In this document: piece after piece, positions 35,099-44,675 of the stretch
Layout: the number at the start of each line of letters is the position of its first letter
How positions within the stretch are numbered: the first letter of the stretch is position 1
Source of the DNA: Qipengyuania aquimaris
Lineage (GTDB): Bacteria; Pseudomonadota; Alphaproteobacteria; Sphingomonadales; Sphingomonadaceae
Reading direction: 5' to 3'
Assembly: GCF_009827445.1 (NCBI RefSeq)
Contig: NZ_WTYI01000001.1
Coordinates: 2,370,381 to 2,434,380, forward strand
Length of the DNA: 64,000 bases
Translations under genes and position numbers: made by a program
Notes under the pieces: generated by a model
Seen by the model: the letters and a program-made list of their open reading frames with translations, nothing else
The model's database searches: none
What the model was told of the DNA's origin: nothing

Positions 35099-36483
35099 TG
35101 CGCTGGCTCGCCGCCCTTTCACTGGCATTCGCCACGCCTGCCTTCGCGATCCTCCCGTCCGCTCCAGAACCGGCCGCCGAGGAAGCGTCGCCCGAAGCGC
35201 CTGCGCAGGAAATCGACGCCACCGTCGATGAAGGGTCGGATGAACGCATTGCGGAGCGTATCGAGGGAATCTTCGCCGAGCTTCCTGCCTTCCGGCAGGT
35301 GGAAGTAGGTGTGAGCTCGGGCGTCGTGACCCTTTCTGGAGTTGTGCCCGACCAGGATGCCATCGCGCGCGCCGAGGCCATTGCGGGGCGCGTAAGCGGC
35401 GTCGTCACCGTCGAGAACGACCTTGAGCGCGACGTCTCGATCGCGGCGCAGGGCGAAGGCCTGAACGCGCTGGCCGATCGCTGGTCTCAATTTCTCGCCA
35501 TGCTGCCGCTCATCGGGCTGGCGCTTGCCGTATGGGCGGGCATTGCTCTGGTCGGCTATCTGATCGCAGGCCTCGGCGCGCTGTGGCACAGGATCGCGCC
35601 GAACAGCTTCCTTGCGGAGCTTATTGCCAGCGCGATCCGCTTCGTTTTCGTCGTCGGCGGGCTGGTCGTGGCGCTGGACATGATCGGCGCGGCGGCCCTG
35701 CTTGGTGCGGTGCTCGGCGGGGCGGGCCTCATCGGTCTCGCTCTCGGTTTTGCGCTACGCGACACGATCGAGAATTACGTCGCCTCGCTCATGCTGAGCC
35801 TGCGCCAACCCTTCCGCGCCAATGACTGGGTCCTGATCGGCGACTTGGAAGGGCGCGTAATCCGCCTCACCAGCCGCGCGACCATCCTTATGACGCTCGA
35901 TGGCAACCACCTTCGCATTCCCAACAGCCAGGTGTTCAAGGCGGTCATCACCAATTTCACGCGCAACCCACAGCGCCGCTTTCAGTTCGAGCTGGGCGTC
36001 GATGCGGATGACGATGCGCGCGCTGCCCGCAAGCTTGGCCGCGAAGTGCTGGAAGGGCTCGATTTCATCCTGCCCGAACCCGCGCCAGAGGCACGCATTA
36101 TCGAGGTCGGCGATTCGAACGTGGTGATCCGTTTTCTCGGCTGGATCGACCAGAACGAGACCGATTGGTGGAAGGCGCAGAGCCAGGCCATCCCGGCGGT
36201 CAAGGAAGCGCTGGAAGAAGCAGGCTTCGGACTGCCCGAGCCGATCTATCGCCTGCGCTTCGATCCCCGCTCCGCCACCCTGCCGTTCGAGAACCGCGCG
36301 GAAGGAACGCGCGAGAAGGAACAGGAAGCCGCAAGCCAGAAGGCGCCCCAGATCACCGTCACGGAAGCCGACGAGGACGTGCGGCCTGTCGACGAAATCG
36401 TGGAGATGGTCGAGGAAGAACGGCGCCAGACCGGCGGCGAGCAGGACAAGGACCTGCTCGACCACTCACGGCCTGTGGAATGA
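35098..36483 (+). CDS. Mechanosensitive ion channel (MscS family) with BON domain
   Basis: 461 residues. Signal-like N-terminus, then a BON domain (about residues 40-110, with VEVGVSSGVVTLSGVVPDQ), then three to four membrane helices, with the pore-lining helix in ALLGAVLGGAGLIGLALGFALRDTIENYVASLML, the MscS beta domain (RANDWVLIGDLEGRVIRLTSRATIL) and a long charged C-terminal tail. BON domains bind lipid or polymer surfaces, so it may tether the channel to the envelope. It is translationally coupled to pmbA. Confidence 0.9.
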   Translation: MRWLAALSLAFATPAFAILPSAPEPAAEEASPEAPAQEIDATVDEGSDERIAERIEGIFAELPAFRQVEVGVSSGVVTLSGVVPDQDAIARAEAIAGRVSGVVTVENDLERDVSIAAQGEGLNALADRWSQFLAMLPLIGLALAVWAGIALVGYLIAGLGALWHRIAPNSFLAELIASAIRFVFVVGGLVVALDMIGAAALLGAVLGGAGLIGLALGFALRDTIENYVASLMLSLRQPFRANDWVLIGDLEGRVIRLTSRATILMTLDGNHLRIPNSQVFKAVITNFTRNPQRRFQFELGVDADDDARAARKLGREVLEGLDFILPEPAPEARIIEVGDSNVVIRFLGWIDQNETDWWKAQSQAIPAVKEALEEAGFGLPEPIYRLRFDPRSATLPFENRAEGTREKEQEAASQKAPQITVTEADEDVRPVDEIVEMVEEERRQTGGEQDKDLLDHSRPVE

Positions 36484-36484
36484 C

Positions 36485-37018
36485 TTACTTGTCCGCTTCG
36501 TAGCGTTCGATCGCTTCTTTCACGATCTTGCGGGCTTCGGCGGCATCGCCCCAGGCGCCCACACGAACCCACTTTTCGGCTTCGAGATCCTTGTAGTGGG
36601 TGAAGAAGTGCTCGATCTGCTGGAAGATGATGCTCGGCAGGTCCTTGGTTTCGCCCACATCCGAATAATACGGGAAGGTGGTGTCGACCGGCACGCAGAT
36701 CAGCTTTTCATCGCCGCCATGCTCATCTTCGAGATTCAGGACACCGATCGGCCGCGCGCGCACGACGCAGCCGGCGATGAAGGGCGAGCGCGCGATGACC
36801 AGCGCATCGAGCGGGTCGCCATCGGGGCTGAGCGTGTGCGGGACGAAGCCGTAATTCGCCGGATAGCGCATCGGCGTGTGGAGGATGCGGTCGACGAACA
36901 GCGCGCCACTTTCCTTGTCGAATTCGTACTTCACCGGTTCGCCGCCGGTGGGCACTTCGATGATGACATTGAGGCTTTCGGGCGGATTGTCGCCAACGGG
37001 GATCATGTCGATGCGCAT
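36485..37018 (-). CDS. ppa: Inorganic pyrophosphatase, family I
   Basis: A 177-residue soluble pyrophosphatase hydrolysing PPi to phosphate. The active-site signature DGDPLDALVI carries the metal-binding aspartates, with EVPTGGEPVKYEFDKESG supplying the lysine and glutamate residues at the N-terminus. Start at 37018 (MRIDMIPVGD), as in homologues. Divergent from hisS across 114 bases. Confidence 0.95.
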   Translation of the reverse strand: MRIDMIPVGDNPPESLNVIIEVPTGGEPVKYEFDKESGALFVDRILHTPMRYPANYGFVPHTLSPDGDPLDALVIARSPFIAGCVVRARPIGVLNLEDEHGGDEKLICVPVDTTFPYYSDVGETKDLPSIIFQQIEHFFTHYKDLEAEKWVRVGAWGDAAEARKIVKEAIERYEADK

Positions 37019-37132
37019 GGATACTCTTCTTCCGGTTTTCTGTTCGCCCCTCTCCCCAGAAAGACTTCGCGGGGCCGATAGCGGCTTGCGAAGCATTGCG
37101 GAAGGGGGACGATAGTCCTAATCGCGCCTCCC

Positions 37133-38413
37133 ATGGCAAAAACACCCCAAGCTATCCGCGGAACGCAGGACATTTTCGGCGCCGATGCAGAAGCCTTCGC
37201 CTTCGTGGTCGAGACTTTCGAGCGCGTGCGCAGGCTTTATCGCTTCCGCCGCGTGGAAATGCCGGTCTTCGAGAAGACCGAGGTTTTCAGCCGCGCCATC
37301 GGCGAGACGACCGATGTGGTGTCGAAGGAAATGTATTCTTTCGAGGACCGCGGCGGCGATTCGCTGACACTGCGCCCGGAATTCACCGCCGGGATCGCGC
37401 GCGCCTTCCTGTCGAACGGTTGGCAGCAGCACGCCCCGCTCAAGGTCGCGACGCACGGGCCTCTGTTCCGTTACGAGCGGCCGCAGAAGGGGCGCTATCG
37501 CCAGTTCCACCAGATCGATGCGGAGATCATCGGCGCGGCAGAACCGCAGGCGGACGTGGAACTGCTGGCCATGGCCGACCAGCTGCTGAAGGAACTGGGC
37601 ATCGAGGGCGTGACGCTGCACCTCAACACGCTGGGCGATGGCGACAGCCGCGAAGCCTGGCGCGCTGCGCTGGTCGAATACTTCCGCGCCGTGAAGGACG
37701 AATTGAGCGAAGATTCACAGGAGCGGCTGGAGAAGAACCCGCTGCGTATCCTCGACAGCAAGGACCGCCGCGACCAGAAGTTCGTCGCCGATGCGCCCAA
37801 GATCGACGATTTCCTGACCGAAGAGGCGAAGGCTTTCTTCGAAGCCGTCACCAGCGGCCTCGATGCGGCGGGCGTAAAATGGCAGCGCGCCGAAAGCCTC
37901 GTGCGCGGGCTCGACTATTACCGTCATACAGCCTTCGAATTCATTCCCGACGAGGGAAGCGAGGCCGCCGGCAAGCTCGGCAGCCAGAGCACCATCCTCG
38001 GCGGCGGTCGCTATGACGGATTGATGGAAAGCCTGGGTGGCACACCGACGCCTGCGGTGGGCTGGGCTGCGGGGATCGAGCGGCTGGCGATGCTGGTCGG
38101 TGACAAGACGCAGGACCGATTGGAAATCGCCATCGCTGCCGAGCATCGCGATAGAGAAGCGGAAGCGGCTCAAGCGATTGCAATGTTTAGACGTCTTGGT
38201 TTTCAAGCCGAGTTGTTTGCAAGTGGCAGCCCTAGAAAACGGTTCGATAAAGCTCGAAAGACCGAGCCAGGTATTCTTATTTCGATGGATGTGCGTGACG
38301 GAAAACCGTTTCAAAATTGGCAGGGCACTTACCCTGAAATAGATCGGGAAGCTGAAGCACACGCTGCTTTCACAGCCGTTTGGGAACTCCCTGACGACGA
38401 CCACTACGGATGA
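37133..38413 (+). CDS. hisS: Histidyl-tRNA synthetase
   Basis: A 426-residue class II synthetase. Motif 2 is [14 protein letters not shown] with the following [18 protein letters not shown]; the histidine-specific loop reads [15 protein letters not shown]; motif 3 is [13 protein letters not shown]. The C-terminal anticodon domain (about 330-426) is unusual. It is coded by DNA of only about 50% G+C from 38161 on, and its sequence ([20 protein letters not shown] and onwards) departs from the usual pattern although the frame stays open. The stop overlaps the prfA start (ATGA). Confidence 0.93.
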   Translation: MAKTPQAIRGTQDIFGADAEAFAFVVETFERVRRLYRFRRVEMPVFEKTEVFSRAIGETTDVVSKEMYSFEDRGGDSLTLRPEFTAGIARAFLSNGWQQHAPLKVATHGPLFRYERPQKGRYRQFHQIDAEIIGAAEPQADVELLAMADQLLKELGIEGVTLHLNTLGDGDSREAWRAALVEYFRAVKDELSEDSQERLEKNPLRILDSKDRRDQKFVADAPKIDDFLTEEAKAFFEAVTSGLDAAGVKWQRAESLVRGLDYYRHTAFEFIPDEGSEAAGKLGSQSTILGGGRYDGLMESLGGTPTPAVGWAAGIERLAMLVGDKTQDRLEIAIAAEHRDREAEAAQAIAMFRRLGFQAELFASGSPRKRFDKARKTEPGILISMDVRDGKPFQNWQGTYPEIDREAEAHAAFTAVWELPDDDHYG

Positions 38414-39477
38414 CTATTCCCGCCGAACGTCTTGACCAGATCGCCAATCGCTTCGCCGAGCTCGAGGCGCGCATGGCGTCGGGCCAGCTGGAGGGCGACG
38501 AGTTCGTCCAGGCGAGCCGCGACTATGCCGAGCTGGAGCCGGTCGCCAAGGTGGCGGCCGAAGTGAAGGCGGCTAGGGCCGAGATCGGCGAGCTGGAGGA
38601 AATGCTCGCCGATCCGGAAATGAAAGCGATGGCCGAAGAAGAGCTCGCCGCACTGCGCGAACGCCTTCCGCAAGCCGAACGGCAACTCGCCATCGCCATG
38701 CTCCCGCGCGACAGTGCGGACAACAAGCCCGCCATGCTCGAAATCCGGGCCGGGACGGGCGGCGACGAGGCGGCGCTGTTCGCTGGCGATCTCTACCGGA
38801 TGTACGAACGCTTTGCGGCCGAGCAGGGCTGGAAGGTCGAGCCGGTCAGCCTCAGCGCGTCCGAAGTCGGCGGCTTCAAGGAAGTCGTCGCCAATGTCAC
38901 CGGTACCGGCGTCTTCGCGAAACTGAAGTTCGAAAGCGGGGTCCACCGTGTGCAGCGCGTGCCCGAAACCGAAAGCGGCGGGCGGATCCATACATCGGCA
39001 GCCACCGTGGCGGTGCTGCCCGAACCCGACGAGGTCGATGTGCAGATCGACCCGACCGAACTCAAGATCGACACCTATCGTGCCAGCGGTGCGGGCGGCC
39101 AGCACGTCAACACCACCGACAGCGCCATCCGTATCACCCACTTGCCGACCGGAACGGTGGTCACTTGCCAGGACGGGCGCAGCCAGCACAAGAACAAGGA
39201 AAAGGCGCTGCAGGTCCTGCGCACGCGCCTCTACGATGCCCAGCGCGAGGCGACGCAGGGTGCCGAGGCGGAAGCGCGCAAGGCCATGGTCGGCAGCGGA
39301 GACCGGTCCGAACGCATCCGCACTTACAACTTCCCGCAAGGCCGCGTGACCGATCACCGCATCGGCCTGACCTTGCAGAAGCTGCCGCAGATCATCGCCG
39401 GGCCGGGCCTAGGCGAACTGATCGATGCGCTGATCGCGGAAGACGAAGCCAAGCGTCTCGCCGCCCTCAATGATTGA
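38410..39477 (+). CDS. prfA: Peptide chain release factor 1
   Basis: 355 residues. RF1 terminates translation at UAA and UAG. The catalytic GGQ is at 229-231 ([15 protein letters not shown]), and the RF1-type stop-codon recognition tripeptide PxT is P185-E-T187 in [15 protein letters not shown]. Coupled to hisS by ATGA and followed nine bases later by prmC, which methylates its GGQ glutamine. Confidence 0.97.
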   Translation: MTIPAERLDQIANRFAELEARMASGQLEGDEFVQASRDYAELEPVAKVAAEVKAARAEIGELEEMLADPEMKAMAEEELAALRERLPQAERQLAIAMLPRDSADNKPAMLEIRAGTGGDEAALFAGDLYRMYERFAAEQGWKVEPVSLSASEVGGFKEVVANVTGTGVFAKLKFESGVHRVQRVPETESGGRIHTSAATVAVLPEPDEVDVQIDPTELKIDTYRASGAGGQHVNTTDSAIRITHLPTGTVVTCQDGRSQHKNKEKALQVLRTRLYDAQREATQGAEAEARKAMVGSGDRSERIRTYNFPQGRVTDHRIGLTLQKLPQIIAGPGLGELIDALIAEDEAKRLAALND

Positions 39478-39486
39478 GCGCGCGCG

Positions 39487-40308
39487 ATGACGGTCGCCGA
39501 TGCGATCCGCCAGGCGGCGGGCCGGCTGTCCGCAACCAGCGATACCGCGCGTCTCGATGCCGAGTTGCTGATGGCTCATGCGCTCGGCGTCTCGCGCTCG
39601 CGCATGCTGGTGACCTTGATGCGCGAAGACGAGCCGCCCGCTTTCGAGGGCCTTGTCGCAAGGCGCGCCGCCCACGAACCGGTGGCCTATATTACCGGGG
39701 TGCAGGAGTTCCGCGGGCTGGATTTCCGCGTCACGCCGGATACGCTGATCCCGCGCGGCGATAGTGAAACCATCGTTGAAGCGGCCTTGGAAGTCGCCCC
39801 CGGCGCGCAGCGCGTGCTCGATATGGGCACCGGAACGGGCGCGCTACTGCTCGCCGTCCTCGACGAGCTACCTGAAGCTCGCGGGGTCGGTATCGATGCT
39901 TCGGACGCGGCAGTGGCAGTCGCGCAAGATAATGGGGAGCGTCTCGGCCTTTCCGCGCGTGCGGAGTTCCTCACCCGCAGCTGGCTCGACAGTGATTGGA
40001 CCGAAGGACTGGGCCAGTTCGATCTCGTGGTGTGCAACCCGCCCTATGTCGAACAGGATGCGGCGCTCGATCCCGATGTGCGCGACTTCGAACCGGGGAG
40101 TGCCCTGTTTGCCGGTGCAGAAGGACTTGACGACTATCGCGCGATCATCCCGCAACTAGGCAAGCTTATTTTGCAGGGCGGGGCGGCAGTGCTGGAAATC
40201 GCCGCAAATCAGGCCGAGCAGGTTTCTGCTATCGCACGCGACTCGGGCTTCGAAACCGGGCTTCGCAGGGACCTCGCAGGCCGTGATCGGGCATTGATCC
40301 TGAGATAA
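39487..40308 (+). CDS. prmC: Release factor glutamine methyltransferase
   Basis: A 273-residue SAM-dependent enzyme that N5-methylates the glutamine of the GGQ motif in release factors. The N-terminal helical domain includes the conserved YITGVQEFRGLDF substrate loop, the SAM site is VLDMGTGTGALLLAV, and the catalytic NPPYV motif is intact. The pairing with prfA is the usual bacterial arrangement. Confidence 0.95.
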   Translation: MTVADAIRQAAGRLSATSDTARLDAELLMAHALGVSRSRMLVTLMREDEPPAFEGLVARRAAHEPVAYITGVQEFRGLDFRVTPDTLIPRGDSETIVEAALEVAPGAQRVLDMGTGTGALLLAVLDELPEARGVGIDASDAAVAVAQDNGERLGLSARAEFLTRSWLDSDWTEGLGQFDLVVCNPPYVEQDAALDPDVRDFEPGSALFAGAEGLDDYRAIIPQLGKLILQGGAAVLEIAANQAEQVSAIARDSGFETGLRRDLAGRDRALILR

Positions 40309-40542
40309 GGCTTGGCAAAGGCGATTCGAGGCTCTAAATCTGGCCATAGGCCAGTGGTGTGCGGGTAACTTCGCCCCACCGGTTCTAGCTCCGACATTGC
40401 AGTTTTGGTGCGAGGCATTCGGCCCCGTATACCATGCACGAAAAGGGGCACGCACGACGTCACAAGGCGTCTTGTGCGTAAGGGGATTCGCGGCATTTGC
40501 GGGCTTTGCCACGTGCCGCGCCATTGATGAGGACGAGTATCC
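40309..40542 (+). other. Structured region and leader upstream of the DUF4167 gene
   Basis: This 234-base gap contains a perfect hairpin CTGGCCATAGGCCAG (40340-40354), a second partial stem right after it (40356-40380), a good promoter (40405-40433) and, within the predicted 100-base leader, a hairpin CGCACGACG, loop TCACAAGG, CGTC-TT-GTGCG (40451-40478). It may be a structured 5' leader or a small RNA; no known riboswitch family was recognised. Confidence 0.45.
40405..40433 (+). promoter_or_regulatory. Predicted promoter of the DUF4167 gene
   Basis: TTGGTG, a 17-base spacer, then TATACC. The start of transcription would be near 40440, about 100 bases before the TTG start codon. Confidence 0.5.
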
Positions 40543-41193
40543 TTGAACAATAATCGTAATAACCGTCGTCGCGGTCGCGGCAATCGCAACCAAGGCGGTG
40601 CCAATTCGGCTAACCGGATCGACAGCCGCGCGCGCGGCAATGCTCCGCAGCTGCTCGACAAGTACAAGAAGCTTGCCCAGGACGCCCAGCACAACGGCGA
40701 CCGTGTGCAGGCCGAACATTACCTGCAGTTTGCCGACCACTATTTCCGCGTGATCGCCGACAACAAGGCCCGCCAGGAAGAAGCCAAGGCAAAGCGCAAT
40801 GAAGAGCGCGGCGGCAATTCCTCCGATGACGAGGATGATGACGACGACGGTGACGATCGCCGCCAGAACCGTCGCCAGCGCTCGCGTCGCGACGATGGCC
40901 AGGACCAGTCGGGTGGCCGCCAGCGCAAGTCGCGCGACAATTCCGGCGATGACGACGACGGTTCGGACAACTCGTTCCGCAGCGACGATGGCGAAGACAA
41001 GCCGAAGAAGCGCCGCGCCCCCCGCAAGGCTCCGAAGAGCATTGAGGGAGAGCAGGGCGTAGAAGGCGAAATCGACGCAGCGGCCCTCCCGCCTGCGATC
41101 GGCTCGAACGACGATGACGGTGACGACAAGCCCGCACCTCGTCGCCGCCGCCGCAAGGCCGAAGATACCGACGCGGAAAGCGCTGTCGGCTGA
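40543..41193 (+). CDS. DUF4167 protein, likely RNA-binding
   Basis: 216 residues. The N-terminal 85 residues are the conserved DUF4167 block: an arginine- and asparagine-rich start (NNNRNNRRRGRGNRNQGG) and the helix pair GNAPQLLDKYKKLAQDAQHNGDRVQAEHYLQFADHYFRVIAD. The rest is a long low-complexity tail alternating acidic runs (DDDDDGDD) with RRR and KKRR patches. The arginine-glycine start suggests RNA binding, which is inference. The start is a TTG at 40543. A long structured leader precedes it. Confidence 0.88.
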   Translation: MNNNRNNRRRGRGNRNQGGANSANRIDSRARGNAPQLLDKYKKLAQDAQHNGDRVQAEHYLQFADHYFRVIADNKARQEEAKAKRNEERGGNSSDDEDDDDDGDDRRQNRRQRSRRDDGQDQSGGRQRKSRDNSGDDDDGSDNSFRSDDGEDKPKKRRAPRKAPKSIEGEQGVEGEIDAAALPPAIGSNDDDGDDKPAPRRRRRKAEDTDAESAVG

Positions 41194-41257
41194 GGCTGGC
41201 CATTACGGCTAACGCTTTCGATTGCCATTGCCGCGCCCGTTGTTAACAGGCGTGGCA

Positions 41258-42853
41258 ATGGATCGCTTTTCCGACTTCCTTGACCGGCATCCGTACTGGA
41301 GCGCGCTTTCGCTCGGGCTGGTGTCGGCACTTGGCTATCCGCCGCTCGGCCTATGGCCGCTTTCGCTTGCAGGGATGGCCGGTTTCGTCTGGCTGCTCCA
41401 CCGTCTGACGAGCGCCAAGGGCGCGTTCTTAGCCGGATGGCTGTTCGGGGTCGCGCATTTCACCCTGACGAACAACTGGATCGCGACAGCGTTCACCTAC
41501 CAGGCGGAGATGCCCGCCTGGCTCGGCTGGCTCGCAGTCCCGCTCCTCTCGCTCTACCTCGCGATCTGGCCTGCCTTGGCAAGCTGGGGCGCATGGATGC
41601 TCTCCGCCAAGCATAAACTACCTGTTTTCTCATTGGTCTTCGGGGCACTGTGGATCGCTGCGGAATGGTTCAAGAGCTGGGTCTTCACCGGCTATGCCTG
41701 GGGACCATTTTCGATGGCATTCCTGGGGGATTGGACGCGCCCCGGCCTGGCGCGCCTGCTGCCTGTTACCGGCACTTACGCACTGTCGGGATTGCTGGTC
41801 GCTCTTGCCGGAGTGCTCGCCTGGCTGGTTGCCGCACGGCACCGGAGGGCGCTTGGCATTGTGGGCGTTCTGTTCATCCTTGGGATGCTCTGGCCTGCGG
41901 GAACGGCTCGTGAAGGGACACTCGCTCTCACGCTCGTGCAGCCCAATCTCAAGCAGGAAGAGATTGACGATCCGACCAAGTTCGAGGACCAGTTCCAGCA
42001 GATAGCATCGCTTAGCCAAAAGCGGCGTGAAGTGGACAGGAGGCTGATCCTGTGGCCCGAAAGCGGTGTGCCCGACTACCTGCGCGAAGGCTATCCGCAG
42101 CGCTATTACGACCGCATGACTGCAGGCGGCGACCCGGCCTTCGCCCGCTTCCGCATCGGTCAGGCGATCGGCGATGGCGGGTTGCTACTGACAGGCGCAG
42201 TCGATCTGGAAATCGGTGAGGTCGACGGCTACCGCAGGGCGACCGGAGCCTACAACGCGATCACGCCGATCACAGCCGACGGGCTGATCGGACCGCGATA
42301 CGCCAAGGCCCACCTCGTCCCCTATGGCGAATACCTCCCGATGCGCGCCCTGCTGGAGCCGCTCGGCCTGACCAGGCTGGTGGCGGGCAGCATCGATTTC
42401 ATCCCCGGGCCCGGACCTCAGACGGTCGATCTGAAACAATACGGCAAGGCGGGCATGCAGATCTGCTACGAAATCGTCTTTTCCGGCGAGGTCGTCGATC
42501 GGGAAGAGCGCCCTGACTATATCTTCAATCCCTCGAATGACGGGTGGTTCGGAAGCTGGGGCCCGCCGCAACACCTCGCACAGGCACGGATGAGGGCGAT
42601 AGAAGAAGGCCTCCCGGTGCTTCGCTCCACCACGACCGGGATCAGCGCCGTGATCGACGCGCGCGGCGTCGTGCGCAGCCATATCGGCAGGGGCGAGGCC
42701 GACCGGATCGACACCTTGGTGCCTCCGCCCTCGGGCGTGACCTTGTTCTCGCTCTTCGGCCACTGGCTTACACTTATCTGGGCAATGCTTCTTTTCGCCT
42801 GTTCTTTGGTTGCCATGCGCGTGCGAGACCGTTACGTGTCGGCTCACACATAA
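41258..42853 (+). CDS. lnt: Apolipoprotein N-acyltransferase
   Basis: A 531-residue inner-membrane enzyme adding the third acyl chain to lipoproteins. The N-terminal part has six or more transmembrane helices. The C-terminal nitrilase-type domain has the catalytic glutamate in LWPESGVPDY, lysine in YAKAHLVPYGEYLP and cysteine in MQICYEIVF. The ATG at 41258 is chosen because the preceding 12 codons (from TTG 41222) are not conserved. metK follows after 33 bases. Confidence 0.95.
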   Translation: MDRFSDFLDRHPYWSALSLGLVSALGYPPLGLWPLSLAGMAGFVWLLHRLTSAKGAFLAGWLFGVAHFTLTNNWIATAFTYQAEMPAWLGWLAVPLLSLYLAIWPALASWGAWMLSAKHKLPVFSLVFGALWIAAEWFKSWVFTGYAWGPFSMAFLGDWTRPGLARLLPVTGTYALSGLLVALAGVLAWLVAARHRRALGIVGVLFILGMLWPAGTAREGTLALTLVQPNLKQEEIDDPTKFEDQFQQIASLSQKRREVDRRLILWPESGVPDYLREGYPQRYYDRMTAGGDPAFARFRIGQAIGDGGLLLTGAVDLEIGEVDGYRRATGAYNAITPITADGLIGPRYAKAHLVPYGEYLPMRALLEPLGLTRLVAGSIDFIPGPGPQTVDLKQYGKAGMQICYEIVFSGEVVDREERPDYIFNPSNDGWFGSWGPPQHLAQARMRAIEEGLPVLRSTTTGISAVIDARGVVRSHIGRGEADRIDTLVPPPSGVTLFSLFGHWLTLIWAMLLFACSLVAMRVRDRYVSAHT

Positions 42854-42886
42854 AGCTTTCTTTATATCTCTATTTCCGGGGTCTCA

Positions 42887-44125
42887 ATGCGCACTGATTA
42901 CCTGTTCACTTCCGAAAGCGTTTCGGAAGGCCATCCAGACAAGGTTTCCGACCAGATATCCGACGCCATCGTCGACCTTATGCTGGCCAAGGACCCGGAA
43001 GCTCGCGTGGCGTGCGAGACCATGACCACCACCCAGCGGGTCATCCTGTCGGGCGAAATCCGCTGCGCACCGATGTATGATGCGGCCAACCCCGAATGGG
43101 CAGAGAACGGCGGCTGGGCGCCGGGCGCGAAGGAAGAGATCGAAAAGGCCGTCCGCCGGACCGTACGCGAGATCGGATACGAGCAGGAAGGATTCCATTG
43201 GCAGTCGCTGACGTTTGAAAACCATCTTCACGGCCAGTCCTCGGAAATTGCCCAGGGCGTCGATGCAAGCGGCAACAAGGACGAGGGCGCTGGCGACCAG
43301 GGCATCATGTTCGGTTTTGCCTGCAACGAAACGCCCGATCTGATGCCGGCCACCCTCGACTACAGCCACAAGATCCTCGAGCGCCTTGCCGCAGACCGCA
43401 AGAGTGGGGCGGCACCGTTCCTCGAACCGGACGCGAAGAGCCAGGTCACCCTGCGTTACGAAAACGGCGTTCCCAAGGAATGCACAGCTGTCGTGGTCTC
43501 TTCCCAGCACGCGAAGGGCTATCACGAGGGCGAAAAGGAAGCCGAACTGAAGGCCTATGTCCGCGGCGTCGTTGCCGACATACTGCCCGAGGGTTGGCTG
43601 TCCGACGACACGCAATGGCATATCAACCCCACCGGCGCTTTCGAAATTGGCGGGCCCGATGGCGATGCCGGTCTCACTGGCCGCAAGATCATCGTCGACA
43701 CTTACGGCGGCGCGGCTCCGCATGGCGGCGGCGCCTTCAGTGGCAAGGACCCGACCAAGGTCGACCGTTCCGCTGCCTATATCGCGCGCTACCTTGCCAA
43801 GAATATTGTCGCTGCCGGGCTGGCGCGTCGCTGCACGATCCAGCTTGCCTATGCGATCGGCGTGTCGAAGCCCCTTTCGCTCTACGTCGACACCCACGGC
43901 ACCTGTGCCGATGGCGTCACCGACGAAGCGCTTGAAAAGGCGATTGCTTCCATCGGGAAGCTGGGCGGCCTGACCCCGCGTGGCATCCGCATGCATCTGG
44001 GCCTCAACAAGCCGATCTATCGCCAGAGCGCCGCCTACGGGCATTTCGGGCGGCAGGCTGACGGCGATACCTTCCCGTGGGAGCGCACCGATCTGATCGA
44101 CGATCTGAAAGCCGCGCTGGCCTGA
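42887..44125 (+). CDS. metK: S-adenosylmethionine synthetase
   Basis: A 412-residue enzyme making SAM from methionine and ATP. Signatures seen are [20 protein letters not shown] at the N-terminus, [13 protein letters not shown] in the middle and [19 protein letters not shown] near the C-terminus. I looked for SAM riboswitch elements in the 33-base gap after lnt and saw none. It ends in a strong terminator. Confidence 0.97.
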   Translation: MRTDYLFTSESVSEGHPDKVSDQISDAIVDLMLAKDPEARVACETMTTTQRVILSGEIRCAPMYDAANPEWAENGGWAPGAKEEIEKAVRRTVREIGYEQEGFHWQSLTFENHLHGQSSEIAQGVDASGNKDEGAGDQGIMFGFACNETPDLMPATLDYSHKILERLAADRKSGAAPFLEPDAKSQVTLRYENGVPKECTAVVVSSQHAKGYHEGEKEAELKAYVRGVVADILPEGWLSDDTQWHINPTGAFEIGGPDGDAGLTGRKIIVDTYGGAAPHGGGAFSGKDPTKVDRSAAYIARYLAKNIVAAGLARRCTIQLAYAIGVSKPLSLYVDTHGTCADGVTDEALEKAIASIGKLGGLTPRGIRMHLGLNKPIYRQSAAYGHFGRQADGDTFPWERTDLIDDLKAALA

Positions 44126-44137
44126 ATTTGAAACGAG

Positions 44138-44171
44138 AAAGGGCGGCCCTCTAAAGGCCGCCCTTTTTTTT
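44138..44171 (+). terminator. Factor-independent terminator after metK
   Basis: GGGCGGCC, a seven-base loop, GGCCGCCC, then eight T. A row of A before the stem makes it partly symmetrical, so it may also stop transcription of the convergent membrane-protein gene. Confidence 0.92.
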
Positions 44172-44185
44172 GCAGTCGAACCGCT

Positions 44186-44593
44186 TCAGCCGAGCTTGAC
44201 GCCTTGGGGCTGCGGTTCGCGCTGGTTGCCATAGTCGTCTTCGCGCAGCCACTGGCCGACCTTGCGCCCGAACTTGGCGACGGCATTCATGTTGAAGAAG
44301 TGCATGAAGCCGAGCGCGACGACCACGATGCCTATTTTCGTCGAGAGAAACTCGAGTACCTCTGCCGCGCCTTGGGGCTCGCTACCGAAACGCAGCGTCA
44401 GCAAGATCCATCCCAGGTTGACGAGATAGAAGCCGACAACGAGCAGGTGGTTCGTCGAGTGCGCGAGATTATCGTCGTGTCCGAAGCATTCCTTCAGGAA
44501 GACGATCCCGTTCTTCGACAGCGTGCGCGCGACCCAGATCGTGAGGCCGATGCTGATAACGAGATAGGCGACATATGCTGGAACGAGGTACAT
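44186..44593 (-). CDS. Membrane protein controlled with the GbsR-type regulator
   Basis: 135 residues with three predicted membrane helices (about 4-22, 48-66 and 87-103) and a charged C-terminal tail (KFGRKVGQWLREDDYGN). I recognise no family with a known function. AGGAG lies seven bases before the ATG. A 20-base palindrome 16 bases upstream of the ATG matches one in front of the adjacent regulator gene, so it is probably the main target of that regulator. Terminates at the metK terminator region. Confidence 0.75.
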   Translation of the reverse strand: MYLVPAYVAYLVISIGLTIWVARTLSKNGIVFLKECFGHDDNLAHSTNHLLVVGFYLVNLGWILLTLRFGSEPQGAAEVLEFLSTKIGIVVVALGFMHFFNMNAVAKFGRKVGQWLREDDYGNQREPQPQGVKLG

Positions 44594-44608
44594 GAGGTTT
44601 CTCCTCTA

Positions 44609-44628
44609 ATTTCTAAAATTTGAGAAAT
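44609..44628. promoter_or_regulatory. Operator-like palindrome before the membrane-protein gene
   Basis: ATTTCTAAAATTTGAGAAAT: arms ATTTCT and AGAAAT, eight bases between. It has the same arms and spacing as the site at 45243-45262, and lies in an A+T-rich 82-base gap just before the ribosome binding site. Confidence 0.6.
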
Positions 44629-44675
44629 CTGTATTTAAAGCACTTCGATGACGCTCCTTTTCGCTGGTTTCAGGA

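Noticed and set aside
42854..42886. Possible SAM riboswitch before metK
   Set aside because: The gap is 33 bases and contains no SAM-II or SAM-SAH consensus elements that I could match.
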